NCBI GenBank assembly: GCA_019118345.1
Contig: DWZD01000011.1
Location: forward strand, 1-64,000
Origin: Candidatus Desulfovibrio intestinavium
GTDB taxonomy: Bacteria; Desulfobacterota; Desulfovibrionia; Desulfovibrionales; Desulfovibrionaceae
Reading direction: 5' to 3'
Length of the DNA stretch: 64,000 nucleotides
Shown here: positions 23,182 to 32,067 of the stretch, piece after piece
How the letters are laid out: every line of letters starts with the position of its first letter
Numbering within the stretch: position 1 is the first letter of the stretch
The notes under the pieces: generated by a model
Databases searched by the model: none
Told to the model about the DNA's origin: nothing
Seen by the model: only the letters and a program-made list of their open reading frames with translations
Made by a program: the position numbers and the translations under genes

Positions 23182-23889
23182 ATGAAGGATCGACAGCGGG
23201 TGGTGCTGGCCACCACCAACAGCGGCAAGGTGCGGGAACTGGCCGAACCGCTGGCCGCCGCCGGGGTGGACGTCGTGGGGTTGGACGCCTTTCCCGAACT
23301 GGGCGATATCGTGGAGGACGGCGACAGCTTCGAGGCCAATGCCCTCATCAAGGCCCGGGCCGTGGCCCGCCATACCGGGCTTGTCAGCATTGCCGACGAT
23401 TCCGGACTTGAGGTGGATGCCCTGCACGGCGCGCCGGGCATTCACTCGGCCCGCTATGCCGATGATTGGGCATTTCTTGCCGGGGAGAGCCGTGATGATC
23501 GCAATATCCGCAAGCTGCTCTCCGTCATGCGGGACGTGGCTGAGGCCGAACGCGGCTGCCGCTTCGTCTGCTGCATGGCCGTCGTCCTGCCCCCTGCGTC
23601 CGGGGGGCGGGAATGGGTGGTGCGCGGCGTCTGGGAAGGCCGCCTGCTGACGGCCTGTCGCGGCGGCAACGGCTTCGGCTATGATCCGATTTTTCTTGAC
23701 CCGGAACTGGGCCGCAGCGCCGCCGAGCTGGAACGGGGGGAAAAGACGGCCCGCAGCCACCGGGGGCGGGCGCTGCGCCGCCTGCTGGCGGGCTGGACGG
23801 ACTTCCTGAACCCCGGGCCGGCGCTCAGTCGGGCCGGTGGCCTGATGGCGAGCGCTCGGGCCTGCGCAGTTTCCGACGCCCCTAAATGA
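23182..23889 (+). CDS. rdgB: Non-canonical purine NTP pyrophosphatase (RdgB/HAM1)
   Basis: 235 residues. It hydrolyses dITP, dXTP and ITP to monophosphates, keeping deaminated purines out of nucleic acids. Motifs are VLATTNSGKVREL (about 8-20), the substrate loop IADDSGLEVDALHGAPGIHS (about 70-89) and GGNGFGYDPIF. The C-terminus runs about 40 residues past the usual end (after RGRALRRLL), with no recognisable domain. The start at 23182 follows GGGGAG. The stop lies within a sigma28 promoter for fliD. Confidence 0.95.
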   Translation: MKDRQRVVLATTNSGKVRELAEPLAAAGVDVVGLDAFPELGDIVEDGDSFEANALIKARAVARHTGLVSIADDSGLEVDALHGAPGIHSARYADDWAFLAGESRDDRNIRKLLSVMRDVAEAERGCRFVCCMAVVLPPASGGREWVVRGVWEGRLLTACRGGNGFGYDPIFLDPELGRSAAELERGEKTARSHRGRALRRLLAGWTDFLNPGPALSRAGGLMASARACAVSDAPK

Positions 23890-23909
23890 ATGCTTTTGTG
23901 CGCCGTTAA
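23883..23909 (+). promoter_or_regulatory. Candidate sigma28 (FliA) promoter of fliD
   Basis: TAAATGAA (23883-23890), an 11-base spacer, then GCCGTTAA (23902-23909). The FliA consensus is TAAAGTTT-N11-GCCGATAA. The -35 part overlaps the rdgB stop codon. Confidence 0.65.
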
Positions 23910-23962
23910 GACTTACGAAACGGCTTTGCATTCGAGCTTGCCGCGGACGGCGATGCAGCGGG

Positions 23963-23978
23963 AAGCACGTTTCTTGCA
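23963..23978 (+). promoter_or_regulatory. Possible sigma54 promoter of fliD
   Basis: AAGCACG-TTTC-TTGCA compares with the sigma54 consensus TGGCACG-N4-TTGCA; the -12 half is perfect and the -24 half lacks one G. It sits 72 bases before the fliD start. Confidence 0.35.
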
Positions 23979-24049
23979 TGACATTTTTGCCGGGCAAGTC
24001 TTTCCGGCGCCGGGCGGTCAGGCCCGCATGCATAGCAAGTGAGGTTATC

Positions 24050-27000
24050 ATGGCGACTTCCATTTCCGGATCTATATATTACACCGGGTTGAGCAACATG
24101 GGTACCGACTGGACGGAGACCCTGGAAAAGCTCAAGGAAATCGAGTCGATTCAGCTCAACCGCCTGCAGGCGTGGCAGGATGACTGGAATCTGCGCTATC
24201 AGGCCTTCGGCAAGATCATCGAAGCCGCCCAGACCGCCAAGAACGAGATTTCCACCCTCAAGAACCGCGACAACTTCGTCAGCAAGCTCGTCACCAGCTC
24301 CCAGGAAAGCGTCATCACCGGCACGGCCACATCCACGGCCCAGGACGTGCAGCACACCATCAACGTGAAGCAGATGGCCAGCAATTCCGTCTGGGCCAAC
24401 AAGCACGTCTTCTCTTCCAAGAACGACATCATCAATGCGACCGATCAGGCCGTGGACTTCAAGTTCACCTATGCCGGCAAGACGGTCAGCATTTCCGTTC
24501 CGGCCAATACCACGCTGGATTCCTTCATCAGCCTGGTCAACAATTCCACGGAAAATCCCGGCATCACCCTCAGCACGGTCAAGACGGCCAACGGCTATCT
24601 TTTCCAGGTGGCGGGCAAGGACACCGGCCTTGAGAACAACCTCGTGATCTACAACTGCGATCTCGTGGGCATGTCCGCCGCCGGCACCAATTCCTCCTGG
24701 GAAACCAGCAAGACCATCGACACGAGCGAGATCCTGCACAATCCCACGCAGTTCTCGTATGAGCTGGTCTACGACAACGGCACCACGAAGAGCATCACCA
24801 TCAGCGGGGATTCCACGCTCGACGATCTGGTGAAGGCCATCAATGCCCAGACCGGCCGCAACATCGCCAGTCTTGATCCGACCACGGGCGCGCTGAAGCT
24901 GGACGGCGTGCAGTCCTTCAAGCGGCGGGACAGTTCGACCAAGGCCGATACCCTGGATACGCTCAAGGTCTATGCCGGGACGCAGGAAGACATGTCCAAG
25001 CCGCTGGTGGAAAACGGCACGGGCGCGGATCTGACCTTTGACATTCTGGTGGACAAGGGGCTTGGCTATCAGAGCACCGTTTCGATCACGGTCAAGGACA
25101 CGGCCACCCGCGAGGAATTTCTGGCCACCCTGGCGCAGGCCACGGGCAATACCACCAACATGTCCATGGACAAGGACGGCAGCTGGTACCTCTCCCTTTC
25201 CGGCGTGGTGAGCATCACGCCGCGGTCGGGCGACCTGCCGGACGGCATCTCTGCGGTGGAGGTCGCGGGCACGAGCGCCTCTTCCAGCTACAACGGCGAC
25301 GCCAAGACCACCTTCAACACGACCCTGACCTTCACCGACGACAAGCTGGACAAGGCGCTGAGCGACAAGACGCCGCCCACGGAGCTGGTCTATACCTTTA
25401 CCAAGAGCAACGGCGATGCCTTTCAGGTGCGGATCAGCAGCGATGCGACCAATCGGGATTTGCTGGACGCCATCAAGAGCCAGATGCCGGGAGAGGGCAT
25501 CAACATCACCGAGGGAACGGACGCCTCCGGCAATGCGACGCTTGCGCTGGAGGGCATCCGGGGCATGACCCTGACCCAGGGCTATGTGAGCAATCAGGGC
25601 TACAGCGCCACGGTGAAGGCCGAGATGGTTCTTGATGCGGACAAGGTCTCCCAGTCCGCGGCTCCTGACGGCAGCGGCCTGCTGGAAGCGCCGCCGGACA
25701 TCACCTATACGCTCGTGGACAACGACGGGCAGGAGCACACCTTCTCCTTTGCCGACGACGGCACGGTGACCCTGCAGCAGGTCATCGACGCCATCAATGC
25801 CGATGCCGACCTGCAGAGCAAGGGCATCACGGCCACCTTCACGGCGGATCCGGCCGGGGGGACGACAGGTTCGCTGGCCGTCAGCAATATCATTTCGCTC
25901 TCCGGGAAGGGCCTCAGCGGGCAGATCACGGATTCGGACAACTGGAACATCAAGCAGTCCGCCAACGCCATTTATACCGTGGACAACTGGCCCATGGAAC
26001 TGGAAAGCGCCAGCAACTCGGTGACGGACGTCATCGAGGGCGTGACATTCAACATCCAGGGCGTGGGCGAGGCCACCATCAACGTCAATACCGACGTGGA
26101 TGCCCTGCAGGAAAGCGTGCAGAGCTTTCTGGATGCGGTCAATTCCCTGCTGGTGACGATACAGACCTTCACCGCATATGATGAAAATGCTGAAACCACG
26201 TCCACGGATCCTGAGGACGACAACTACAGCATGTCCCAGCTGACCGCGCAGAAGGGCGGCCTCTTGCAGGGCAACTACGGGGTGCAGCTCTTCAACTCGC
26301 GCTTCAAGTCCGTGCTGTCGGGCACGCCGGCGGGCTATCAGTCCCGCGCCTCGGCCACGGATCTGCTGTCCGGCGATCTGCTTTCCAATCTGGCCAACAT
26401 GGGCATCAAGACCGATACCGACCAGAACAGTGACACCTACGGCATGCTGGTCGTTGCGCCGCAATCCACGCTGGGTTCCCTGCAGGAGCTGGATCAGGAA
26501 AACTACAACACCATGCTCACCGAGAACATGGAAGCGGTGGTGGATTTCTTCTGCGGGCCGAGTTCGCCCGGCACCACGTCCACCAACGAATTCCGCTATG
26601 CCAGCAGCATTCAGGGCATCACGCAGGCCGGCATCTACGATGTCAGCTATGAGGTGGACAGCGCGGGCAATATTCTCGAGGTCTACATCAACGGCAGCAA
26701 GGCCAGCAACGACCCCAGCATGGGCAGCAACTACTTCACCTGCGGCGAGGGCGATGCCCGCGGTCTGGCCATCATCATCGACGATCTGACGCCGGGCAAG
26801 CATGAGGGCGGGCAGGTGCGCGTCAAGTACGGCCTGCTGGATACGGTGGACAACTTCCTCAAGGCGGAACTGACCTGGCAGAGCACGGGTACCGGCGTCG
26901 ATGAGGATTCGCTGGCCATCAAGTCCCAGAACGGCGCCCTGATGATCCTGCAGGACAATTACAAGACCATCATGGAGAACATCCAGGACAAGATCGATAA

Positions 27001-27133
27001 GGAGCAAACGCGGATCAGCACCTGGGAGGCGCGGCAGAAGGCGTCCTTTGCCCGTCTGGAAACCCTGCTGGCCAGTTACAATAAGACGCAGAGCTATCTT
27101 GAAAGCCAGATCAGCAGCATGAGCAGCAGCTAA
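24050..27133 (+). CDS. fliD: Flagellar filament cap protein FliD, very long form
   Basis: 1027 residues, roughly twice the common FliD length. The N-terminal cap domain (GLSNMGTDWTETLEKLKEIE, then ISTLKNRDNFVSKL) and the C-terminal coiled coil (MENIQDKIDKEQTRISTWEA, LLASYNKTQSYLESQI) are typical. Between them lie Ser/Thr/Asp-rich strand domains, with repeated T-LDDLVKAINAQTGRNI-like and D-LLDAIKSQ-like segments, probably exposed D2/D3-type insertions. FliD caps the filament and folds flagellin. The start at 24050 follows GTGAGG. fliS follows after 28 bases. Confidence 0.93.
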   Translation: MATSISGSIYYTGLSNMGTDWTETLEKLKEIESIQLNRLQAWQDDWNLRYQAFGKIIEAAQTAKNEISTLKNRDNFVSKLVTSSQESVITGTATSTAQDVQHTINVKQMASNSVWANKHVFSSKNDIINATDQAVDFKFTYAGKTVSISVPANTTLDSFISLVNNSTENPGITLSTVKTANGYLFQVAGKDTGLENNLVIYNCDLVGMSAAGTNSSWETSKTIDTSEILHNPTQFSYELVYDNGTTKSITISGDSTLDDLVKAINAQTGRNIASLDPTTGALKLDGVQSFKRRDSSTKADTLDTLKVYAGTQEDMSKPLVENGTGADLTFDILVDKGLGYQSTVSITVKDTATREEFLATLAQATGNTTNMSMDKDGSWYLSLSGVVSITPRSGDLPDGISAVEVAGTSASSSYNGDAKTTFNTTLTFTDDKLDKALSDKTPPTELVYTFTKSNGDAFQVRISSDATNRDLLDAIKSQMPGEGINITEGTDASGNATLALEGIRGMTLTQGYVSNQGYSATVKAEMVLDADKVSQSAAPDGSGLLEAPPDITYTLVDNDGQEHTFSFADDGTVTLQQVIDAINADADLQSKGITATFTADPAGGTTGSLAVSNIISLSGKGLSGQITDSDNWNIKQSANAIYTVDNWPMELESASNSVTDVIEGVTFNIQGVGEATINVNTDVDALQESVQSFLDAVNSLLVTIQTFTAYDENAETTSTDPEDDNYSMSQLTAQKGGLLQGNYGVQLFNSRFKSVLSGTPAGYQSRASATDLLSGDLLSNLANMGIKTDTDQNSDTYGMLVVAPQSTLGSLQELDQENYNTMLTENMEAVVDFFCGPSSPGTTSTNEFRYASSIQGITQAGIYDVSYEVDSAGNILEVYINGSKASNDPSMGSNYFTCGEGDARGLAIIIDDLTPGKHEGGQVRVKYGLLDTVDNFLKAELTWQSTGTGVDEDSLAIKSQNGALMILQDNYKTIMENIQDKIDKEQTRISTWEARQKASFARLETLLASYNKTQSYLESQISSMSSS

Positions 27134-27161
27134 GCGAGCTGCCGGGAAAGGAAGACAACGA

Positions 27162-27965
27162 ATGAATATTCGTGCCTCGCAGGCCTATATGCAGACCAAT
27201 GTCAGCACTACCGATCAGGGGCATCTTTTGCTGATGCTCTATGACGGCGCCCTGAAGTTTCTGCAGCAGGCCCGGGAAAAAATGCTGGAAAAGGACTATG
27301 CCGCCAAGGGCATCCTCATTTCCAAGGTCATCGACATCGTCAACGAGCTTTCCTCCTCGCTCAACATGGAGCGGGGCGGGGAGCTGGCGACCAATCTCAA
27401 CAATCTCTATTTTCTGTGCACGGCCCGCCTGCTGGAAGCCAACCTCAAGATGAGCGTCGAGCGGCTGGACAGCGTTTCGCAGATCCTTTCCGGCCTGCGC
27501 AGCGCCTATGCCCAGATTATCGACAAGCCGGAAGCCAAGAAGGCGATGGCCGAGATCTCCGCCCGCATGAATCCGGCGGCCTCCCTGCAGCAGCGCAAGG
27601 CCGTGCCGCAGGCCATGCCGCCTCTGGGCGGCGGCAATTACATGCCGCGCGCCAAGGCGCAGGCGGCCTATGGGCGCAGCGCGCAGCAGGCGTCGCCGCC
27701 CGCGGCCCAGCCGGCGGCACCGGCAGCTGCCGCCCCGGTCGCGTCCGCCGCGCCCGCCGCGCCTGACCCATCCGCCGTGCCGCCGCCTCAGCCGGCGGCC
27801 GCCCAGCAGATGGCCAGACCCGTGGCAAGCCCCGCCGCTCCGCCGGCGCCGCCGTCCGGAAATGCCCCGGCAGCCCCCGCGTCCGCCCCGTCCGGGGCCG
27901 CTCCGCGTACGGGAATCGGCGGTCTGCCTCAGCGTCGCGTGCCGAGCGCCTATATAAAGCGCTAG
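27162..27965 (+). CDS. fliS: Flagellar export chaperone FliS with long Pro/Ala tail
   Basis: 267 residues. Residues 1-125 are a normal FliS (AYMQTNVSTTDQGHLLLMLYD, FLQQAREKM, VIDIVNELSSSLNMERGGEL, ATNLNNLYFL), the cytoplasmic chaperone that binds the flagellin C-terminus. About 140 further residues are Pro/Ala/Gln-rich low complexity, ending RRVPSAYIKR. FliS is normally about 130 residues, so the tail is an unusual extension. It is co-transcribed with fliD. Confidence 0.93.
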   Translation: MNIRASQAYMQTNVSTTDQGHLLLMLYDGALKFLQQAREKMLEKDYAAKGILISKVIDIVNELSSSLNMERGGELATNLNNLYFLCTARLLEANLKMSVERLDSVSQILSGLRSAYAQIIDKPEAKKAMAEISARMNPAASLQQRKAVPQAMPPLGGGNYMPRAKAQAAYGRSAQQASPPAAQPAAPAAAAPVASAAPAAPDPSAVPPPQPAAAQQMARPVASPAAPPAPPSGNAPAAPASAPSGAAPRTGIGGLPQRRVPSAYIKR

Positions 27966-28259
27966 GGACGGCGCGGGGCGAAAGCCCCCCAACGTACGGC
28001 CCCCGCGATGCGGAGGGAACCGACGCATGCAAACGGCAAATGCCAGGCAGCCGGTCAGCCGCGAAGGCGGCGGCCGGCTGCTTCCATGACCGGCGGCGGA
28101 CAGACCGGTGACGCTGCCCGGGTTCTGTCGCGAAACTGCCGTCAGGAAGTCACGTCGCTCCCTTGCCTTGCCGGGCATTTGCGGCTAGCTTGCATCTGTC
28201 GCGCGAAGCCGCCTGCCGGCGACCGGTCGGCGCACGCGCCGCCACAAGGAGAAAAGAGC

Positions 28260-28640
28260 ATGTCCACGGACTTCCGCCCCGATTTCAGCAAGGGCCTTGT
28301 GCCCGCCATTGCGCAGGACGTTGCCACGGGCGAGGTGCTCATGCTGGCCTACATGAACGAAGAGGCCTGGCAGCGCACGCTGGCCACGGGTGAGGCCCAC
28401 TACTGGAGCCGCAGCCGCAGCGAACTCTGGCATAAGGGCGGCACGTCCGGCCATGTGCAGAAGGTGCATTCCATCCGGCTGGACTGCGACAGCGACACCA
28501 TCCTGCTGCGCATCGAGCAGGTCGGCGGGGCGGCCTGCCACACCGGCCGTCGTTCCTGCTTTTACCGGGAATGGCGGAACGGCGCGGTCAGCGAGTGTTC
28601 GCCCGTGATGTTTGATCCCCGCGCCGTCTACGGGCGCTAG
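28260..28640 (+). CDS. hisI: Phosphoribosyl-AMP cyclohydrolase
   Basis: 126 residues, the monofunctional HisI size. It opens the purine ring of PR-AMP in histidine synthesis. Zinc and magnesium site residues are seen in [10 protein letters not shown] and in [25 protein letters not shown] is also typical. No HisE domain is fused. The start follows AAGGAG. hisG follows 54 bases later in the same direction. Confidence 0.96.
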   Translation: MSTDFRPDFSKGLVPAIAQDVATGEVLMLAYMNEEAWQRTLATGEAHYWSRSRSELWHKGGTSGHVQKVHSIRLDCDSDTILLRIEQVGGAACHTGRRSCFYREWRNGAVSECSPVMFDPRAVYGR

Positions 28641-28694
28641 AACCCGCGCGAGCTTTGCGCACCCAACAGGGCAACATGCCCGGAGCCTATCCAC

Positions 28695-29582
28695 ATGAGC
28701 GCACAACCCATCATCAAACTGGGCGTTCCCAAGGGATCGCTGGAAGAAGCCACCATCAATCTTTTTGATCGCGCGGGCTGGAAGATCCGCAAGCACACGC
28801 GCAACTACTTCCCCGACATCAATGATCCGGAAATCAGCGCGTCCCTCTGCCGGGTGCAGGAAATCAGCGACTACATTTCGGCCGGGATTCTCGATCTGGG
28901 CATCGTGGGGCTGGACTGGCTGCATGAGGTGGAGCACGACAAGGATGTGCAGATCGTGTCCGAACTGACCTATTCCAAGACTTCCAACCGGCCCTGCCGC
29001 TGGGTGCTGGCCGTGGGCGGGGACTCCCCCTATCAGAAGCCGCAGGATCTGGCCGGCAAGCGCATCGCCACCGAGTTGCAGGGCCTGACGCGCAAGTATT
29101 TCGAGCGCTTGGGCATCGATGTGGACATTTTCTATTCCTGGGGAGCCACGGAAGCCAAGGTGGTGGAAGGGCTGGCCGACGGCATCGTGGAAGTGACGGA
29201 AACCGGCACCACCATCCGTGCCCACGGCCTGCGCATCATTGACGAGGTCATGTGCTCCTACCCCGTGCTGATCGCCAATCGGGCGGCCTGGGCCGACCCC
29301 CGCAAGCGGGCCAAGATCGATCAGATCAACCTTCTGTTGCAGGGCGCGCTGCGGGCCGAAAATCTGGTGGCCATCAAGATGAACGCCCCGGCGCAGCGGC
29401 TGGACGCCATTCTGGGCATGTTGCCGTCGCTCAATTCGCCCACCGTCTCGCCCCTGCAGGATCAGCAGTGGCTTTCCGTGGAGACGGTCGTCAACATTGA
29501 TGTGGTGCGGGATCTCATCCCCAAGCTGCGGCAGGTCGGGGCCGAAGGCATTATCGAATACGCCCTGAACAAGGTCATTTAG
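28695..29582 (+). CDS. hisG: ATP phosphoribosyltransferase, long form
   Basis: 295 residues, the long HisG with a C-terminal regulatory domain, so no HisZ is required. It catalyses the first step of histidine synthesis. Features are LGVPKGSLEEATINLF at the N-terminus, the PRPP loop region EGLADGIVEVTETGTTIRAHG (about 157-177), and a C-terminal domain ending VNIDVVRDLIPKLRQVGAEG that usually binds histidine for feedback inhibition. It is in an operon with hisI and followed by a GC-rich hairpin. Confidence 0.96.
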   Translation: MSAQPIIKLGVPKGSLEEATINLFDRAGWKIRKHTRNYFPDINDPEISASLCRVQEISDYISAGILDLGIVGLDWLHEVEHDKDVQIVSELTYSKTSNRPCRWVLAVGGDSPYQKPQDLAGKRIATELQGLTRKYFERLGIDVDIFYSWGATEAKVVEGLADGIVEVTETGTTIRAHGLRIIDEVMCSYPVLIANRAAWADPRKRAKIDQINLLLQGALRAENLVAIKMNAPAQRLDAILGMLPSLNSPTVSPLQDQQWLSVETVVNIDVVRDLIPKLRQVGAEGIIEYALNKVI

Positions 29583-29607
29583 GCCGCCGTCACGGCGACC
29601 GGCAAAC

Positions 29608-29640
29608 AAGGCAGCGCCACCCGGCCGGGGGCGCTGCCTT
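29608..29640 (+). terminator. Hairpin after hisG
   Basis: The stem AAGGCAGCGCC (29608-29618) / GGCGCTGCCTT (29630-29640) has an 11-base loop but no T-run, so it may be a weak terminator or a message-stabilising hairpin. Confidence 0.55.
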
Positions 29641-29724
29641 GTCCGTCAGAACGGGCGGAAGTGAGCGGAACGGGGCGGAACGGAGTCAGCGGGGCAGGGC
29701 GGCGGCCCGGCCTCGCCGTCCGGC

Positions 29725-29985
29725 CTATTCGCACTTGATGATCAGATTGCGCATGGGGATTTCGCCCACGGCCGAGGTGTTCTGGGACATGATCTGGTAT
29801 TTGCCGCCGTCGCACATGTCGGCGGCCTTGTTGTAGCATTCGGCCCAGTCGCTATCCATGCCGTTGCAGTTGACCGAGAAGCCTTCCGAGCCGTCAGGCA
29901 GGCGGGCGGTCTGGGCGCCGCCGCAACCGGCGGCAAGGGCAAGGCAGCAGCCGAGCAGGCAGGGGGCAAGAAAACGATGATGCAT
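29725..29985 (-). CDS. Small secreted lipoprotein
   Basis: 86 residues. The signal peptide ends in the lipobox LAAGC (Cys21). The mature part has four more Cys (VNCNG, AECYN, DMCDGG, IIKCE), likely two disulfides. The GMDSDWAECYNKAADMC pattern recurs in small outer-membrane lipoproteins of proteobacteria of unknown role. It is divergent from hisG and 34 bases downstream of the TauE-type gene. Confidence 0.75.
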   Translation of the reverse strand: MHHRFLAPCLLGCCLALAAGCGGAQTARLPDGSEGFSVNCNGMDSDWAECYNKAADMCDGGKYQIMSQNTSAVGEIPMRNLIIKCE

Positions 29986-30019
29986 GGCGGTTCTCCCTTG
30001 GGATCAGATCGCTTCGGAC

Positions 30020-30757
30020 TCAGTGCAGCAGGGCACGTCCCATGCCCACCACCGAAACGAGAATCAGAAAAAGCATCACATAGCGCTTGAAGCGCCGCTC
30101 GTCCACATGGTGGAACCAGCGGGTGCCGATCCACATGCCGATCCACATGAAGGGCAGCGCCACAAGGGCATCGACAAGGCTCTGCAGGGTCATGAGGCCG
30201 GAATGGATGAAAAAACCCGACGTCAGCACATCCAGCGCCAGAAAGAAGACGATGAGCGTGGCCCGGGCCGTGGCGGCCGGCAGGGTCACCAGCATGAAGA
30301 GCACCACCGGCGGCCCGCCGTTGGAGGAGGCCCCGTTGACGAAGCCCGTGGCCGCCCCCACGCCGACGATGCCGAGCGGCCCCAGCGGACGCGACGGCTT
30401 GACGCCCGAGAGCAGCACCAGGGTCAGCACGAACACCAGCGCATTGACCCCGATGGTCATGGCCTGGGCCGGAATGTGGATGAGCAGGCTCATGCCCACG
30501 GGCGTCAGCGGGACGACACCCAGCAGCAGGAGGCCGGCGACCTTCCCGTCGCACTGCCGCCAGACAAAGGGCGCGTGCCCGGCACTGGCGAAAATTTCCC
30601 AGATGAGCAGCAGGGGGACGACCTGTGCCGGCGGCAGGACGAAGGTGAGCAAGACCAGCGCCAGCATGGAAAAGCCGAAACCGGTGGCCCCGCGAATGAT
30701 GCCGGCCGCAAAGACGGCAATGGCCGCATAGGCAAAGACAAGCCAGCTGAACGACAT
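30020..30757 (-). CDS. TauE/SafE-family permease
   Basis: 245 residues with about eight membrane helices. It has both TauE signature repeats: IIRGATGFGFSMLAL near the start and GFVNGASSNGGPPVV in the second half. The family moves sulfite, sulfonates or related organic anions across the inner membrane. In a sulfate reducer an organosulfur or sulfite substrate is plausible but not shown. The start at 30757 follows GGGAGG. It lies upstream of the small lipoprotein gene on the same strand. Confidence 0.88.
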   Translation of the reverse strand: MSFSWLVFAYAAIAVFAAGIIRGATGFGFSMLALVLLTFVLPPAQVVPLLLIWEIFASAGHAPFVWRQCDGKVAGLLLLGVVPLTPVGMSLLIHIPAQAMTIGVNALVFVLTLVLLSGVKPSRPLGPLGIVGVGAATGFVNGASSNGGPPVVLFMLVTLPAATARATLIVFFLALDVLTSGFFIHSGLMTLQSLVDALVALPFMWIGMWIGTRWFHHVDERRFKRYVMLFLILVSVVGMGRALLH

Positions 30758-30896
30758 GACAGCCTCCCGCGCACCGCCGGCGCGCCTGTTCCGGGTAGCA
30801 CAGGGAGGCGGGGAAGTGAAGGCTTTACGAAGGGCGCAATATGGCCTATGAATAATCAAATACCCTGCGCCGGACGGCGCGATTCGGCAGGAGCAC

Positions 30897-31928
30897 ATGA
30901 AGAATTCTCAGGGCGTGATGAGCGGCACCCTTTGCCTGTCCCTTGTGGCGGTGGTCTACTGCGTGTGGACGGCCTTCGGCAATGACGTCAATGTCTGCAT
31001 TACCGAGGGCTGCGGCCTCTATCAGGATACGACCGTCGGCGGCGTCTCCCTCTGGTGGATCGGGGCCGTGGCCTTTGCCGTGCTGGCCCTGCTGGCGCTG
31101 GTGGGCGCGGTGCGCGTGGGCCGGATTCTGGCAGGGCTGGCCCTGATCGGCGACATTCTGCTCCTGCTGCTCATGGCGGCCACGGCCCCCTGCATCAGCT
31201 GTCTCGGGGCGGCCATATTCTTTGCCGGGGTCTATGCCTGCTTCCGGCATACGGATATCGCCCAGCAGGGCAAGGGCGCTACCGGTCGCCGCTCGCTGCT
31301 GGTGCTGTGCTGGCTTGTGCTTTTTCTCATCAATGCCGGCGCCTCGGCGCGGCAGGCGGCGTCGCTCTGGAGCATCAGCAACCCCAGCGGCGCGCCCTCG
31401 GTGCGGGTGTTCTACTCGCCCTCCTGCGCGGCCTGCCGTCAGGCCATTGAGGCCCTTTCCGGCAAGGTGGAAGCGGCCTTCTATCCTGTGGCGGAAACGC
31501 CCGAGGATGTCTTTCGCATTGCGGCCATGCGGGAAGCCGTGGAGCGCGGCAGCAGCATGACCGAGGCGCTGGAGGTGGCCCTGAAGGCGGAAAATCCGGG
31601 CGATCTTGCCGTGCTTTCGCCCGATATGCTCTGGCTGCGCCTGCGGATTCTGCGCAACAAGGCGCATGTCTACCTGTCGGGTTCGCAGGCTGTGCCCTTC
31701 ATCGAGTTTCACGGCCTGCCGTCCATGCTGGCGCAGAAGCCGCAACGCGCGCCGGAACCCGCGTCGTCCCGTCCCTCGGCGGCCTCCCTGCCGCTGGAGC
31801 CGGTGACCGGGGGGATTACGCCGCGCAACGGCGCGCCCGGCAGGGAAGCCGCTGCCGGACAGGAGGGCCTTTCGCTGGATGACCCCATTGCCGGCAGTTG
31901 CGGCGGGCTGACCCCCTGCCCGGAATAG
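30897..31928 (+). CDS. VKOR-like membrane protein with thioredoxin-type CxxC
   Basis: 343 residues. About five membrane helices lie within the first 150 residues. Paired Cys occur as in vitamin K epoxide reductase homologues: CITEGC (34-39) in the loop after helix 1 and a CISC pair (about 99) within a helix. After the membrane part a thioredoxin-like stretch reads VRVFYSPSCAACRQAIEAL (about 168-186). The C-terminus is Pro/Ala-rich and ends with another Cys pair (SCGGLTPC). This suggests disulfide-bond formation in the periplasm, helpful for secreted Cys-rich and c-type heme proteins. The assignment is by pattern only. Confidence 0.65.
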   Translation: MKNSQGVMSGTLCLSLVAVVYCVWTAFGNDVNVCITEGCGLYQDTTVGGVSLWWIGAVAFAVLALLALVGAVRVGRILAGLALIGDILLLLLMAATAPCISCLGAAIFFAGVYACFRHTDIAQQGKGATGRRSLLVLCWLVLFLINAGASARQAASLWSISNPSGAPSVRVFYSPSCAACRQAIEALSGKVEAAFYPVAETPEDVFRIAAMREAVERGSSMTEALEVALKAENPGDLAVLSPDMLWLRLRILRNKAHVYLSGSQAVPFIEFHGLPSMLAQKPQRAPEPASSRPSAASLPLEPVTGGITPRNGAPGREAAAGQEGLSLDDPIAGSCGGLTPCPE

Positions 31929-31998
31929 GACACGGCCGCCCCGGCGGGGGCGGTGGGAAACGGGCGCGCGCCTTCCCTTGGCCGCATGGGCAGGGGAC

Positions 31999-32028
31999 TT
32001 GACGCGACGTGCGCTTGTTTCGTATATC
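31999..32028 (+). promoter_or_regulatory. Candidate sigma70 promoter of the dsrMKJOP operon
   Basis: The -35 box is TTGACG (31999-32004) and the -10 box is TATATC (32023-32028), with an 18-base spacer, 40 bases before the RsbRD-like start. Confidence 0.5.
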
Positions 32029-32067
32029 TAAACGCCTTTGGGCACGAGCTTGTGAAAAGATGATCCC

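Noticed and set aside
23906..27007. A 1033-codon open frame antisense to fliD
   Set aside because: No ribosome-binding site or recognisable motif; explained by GC-rich codon bias of fliD.
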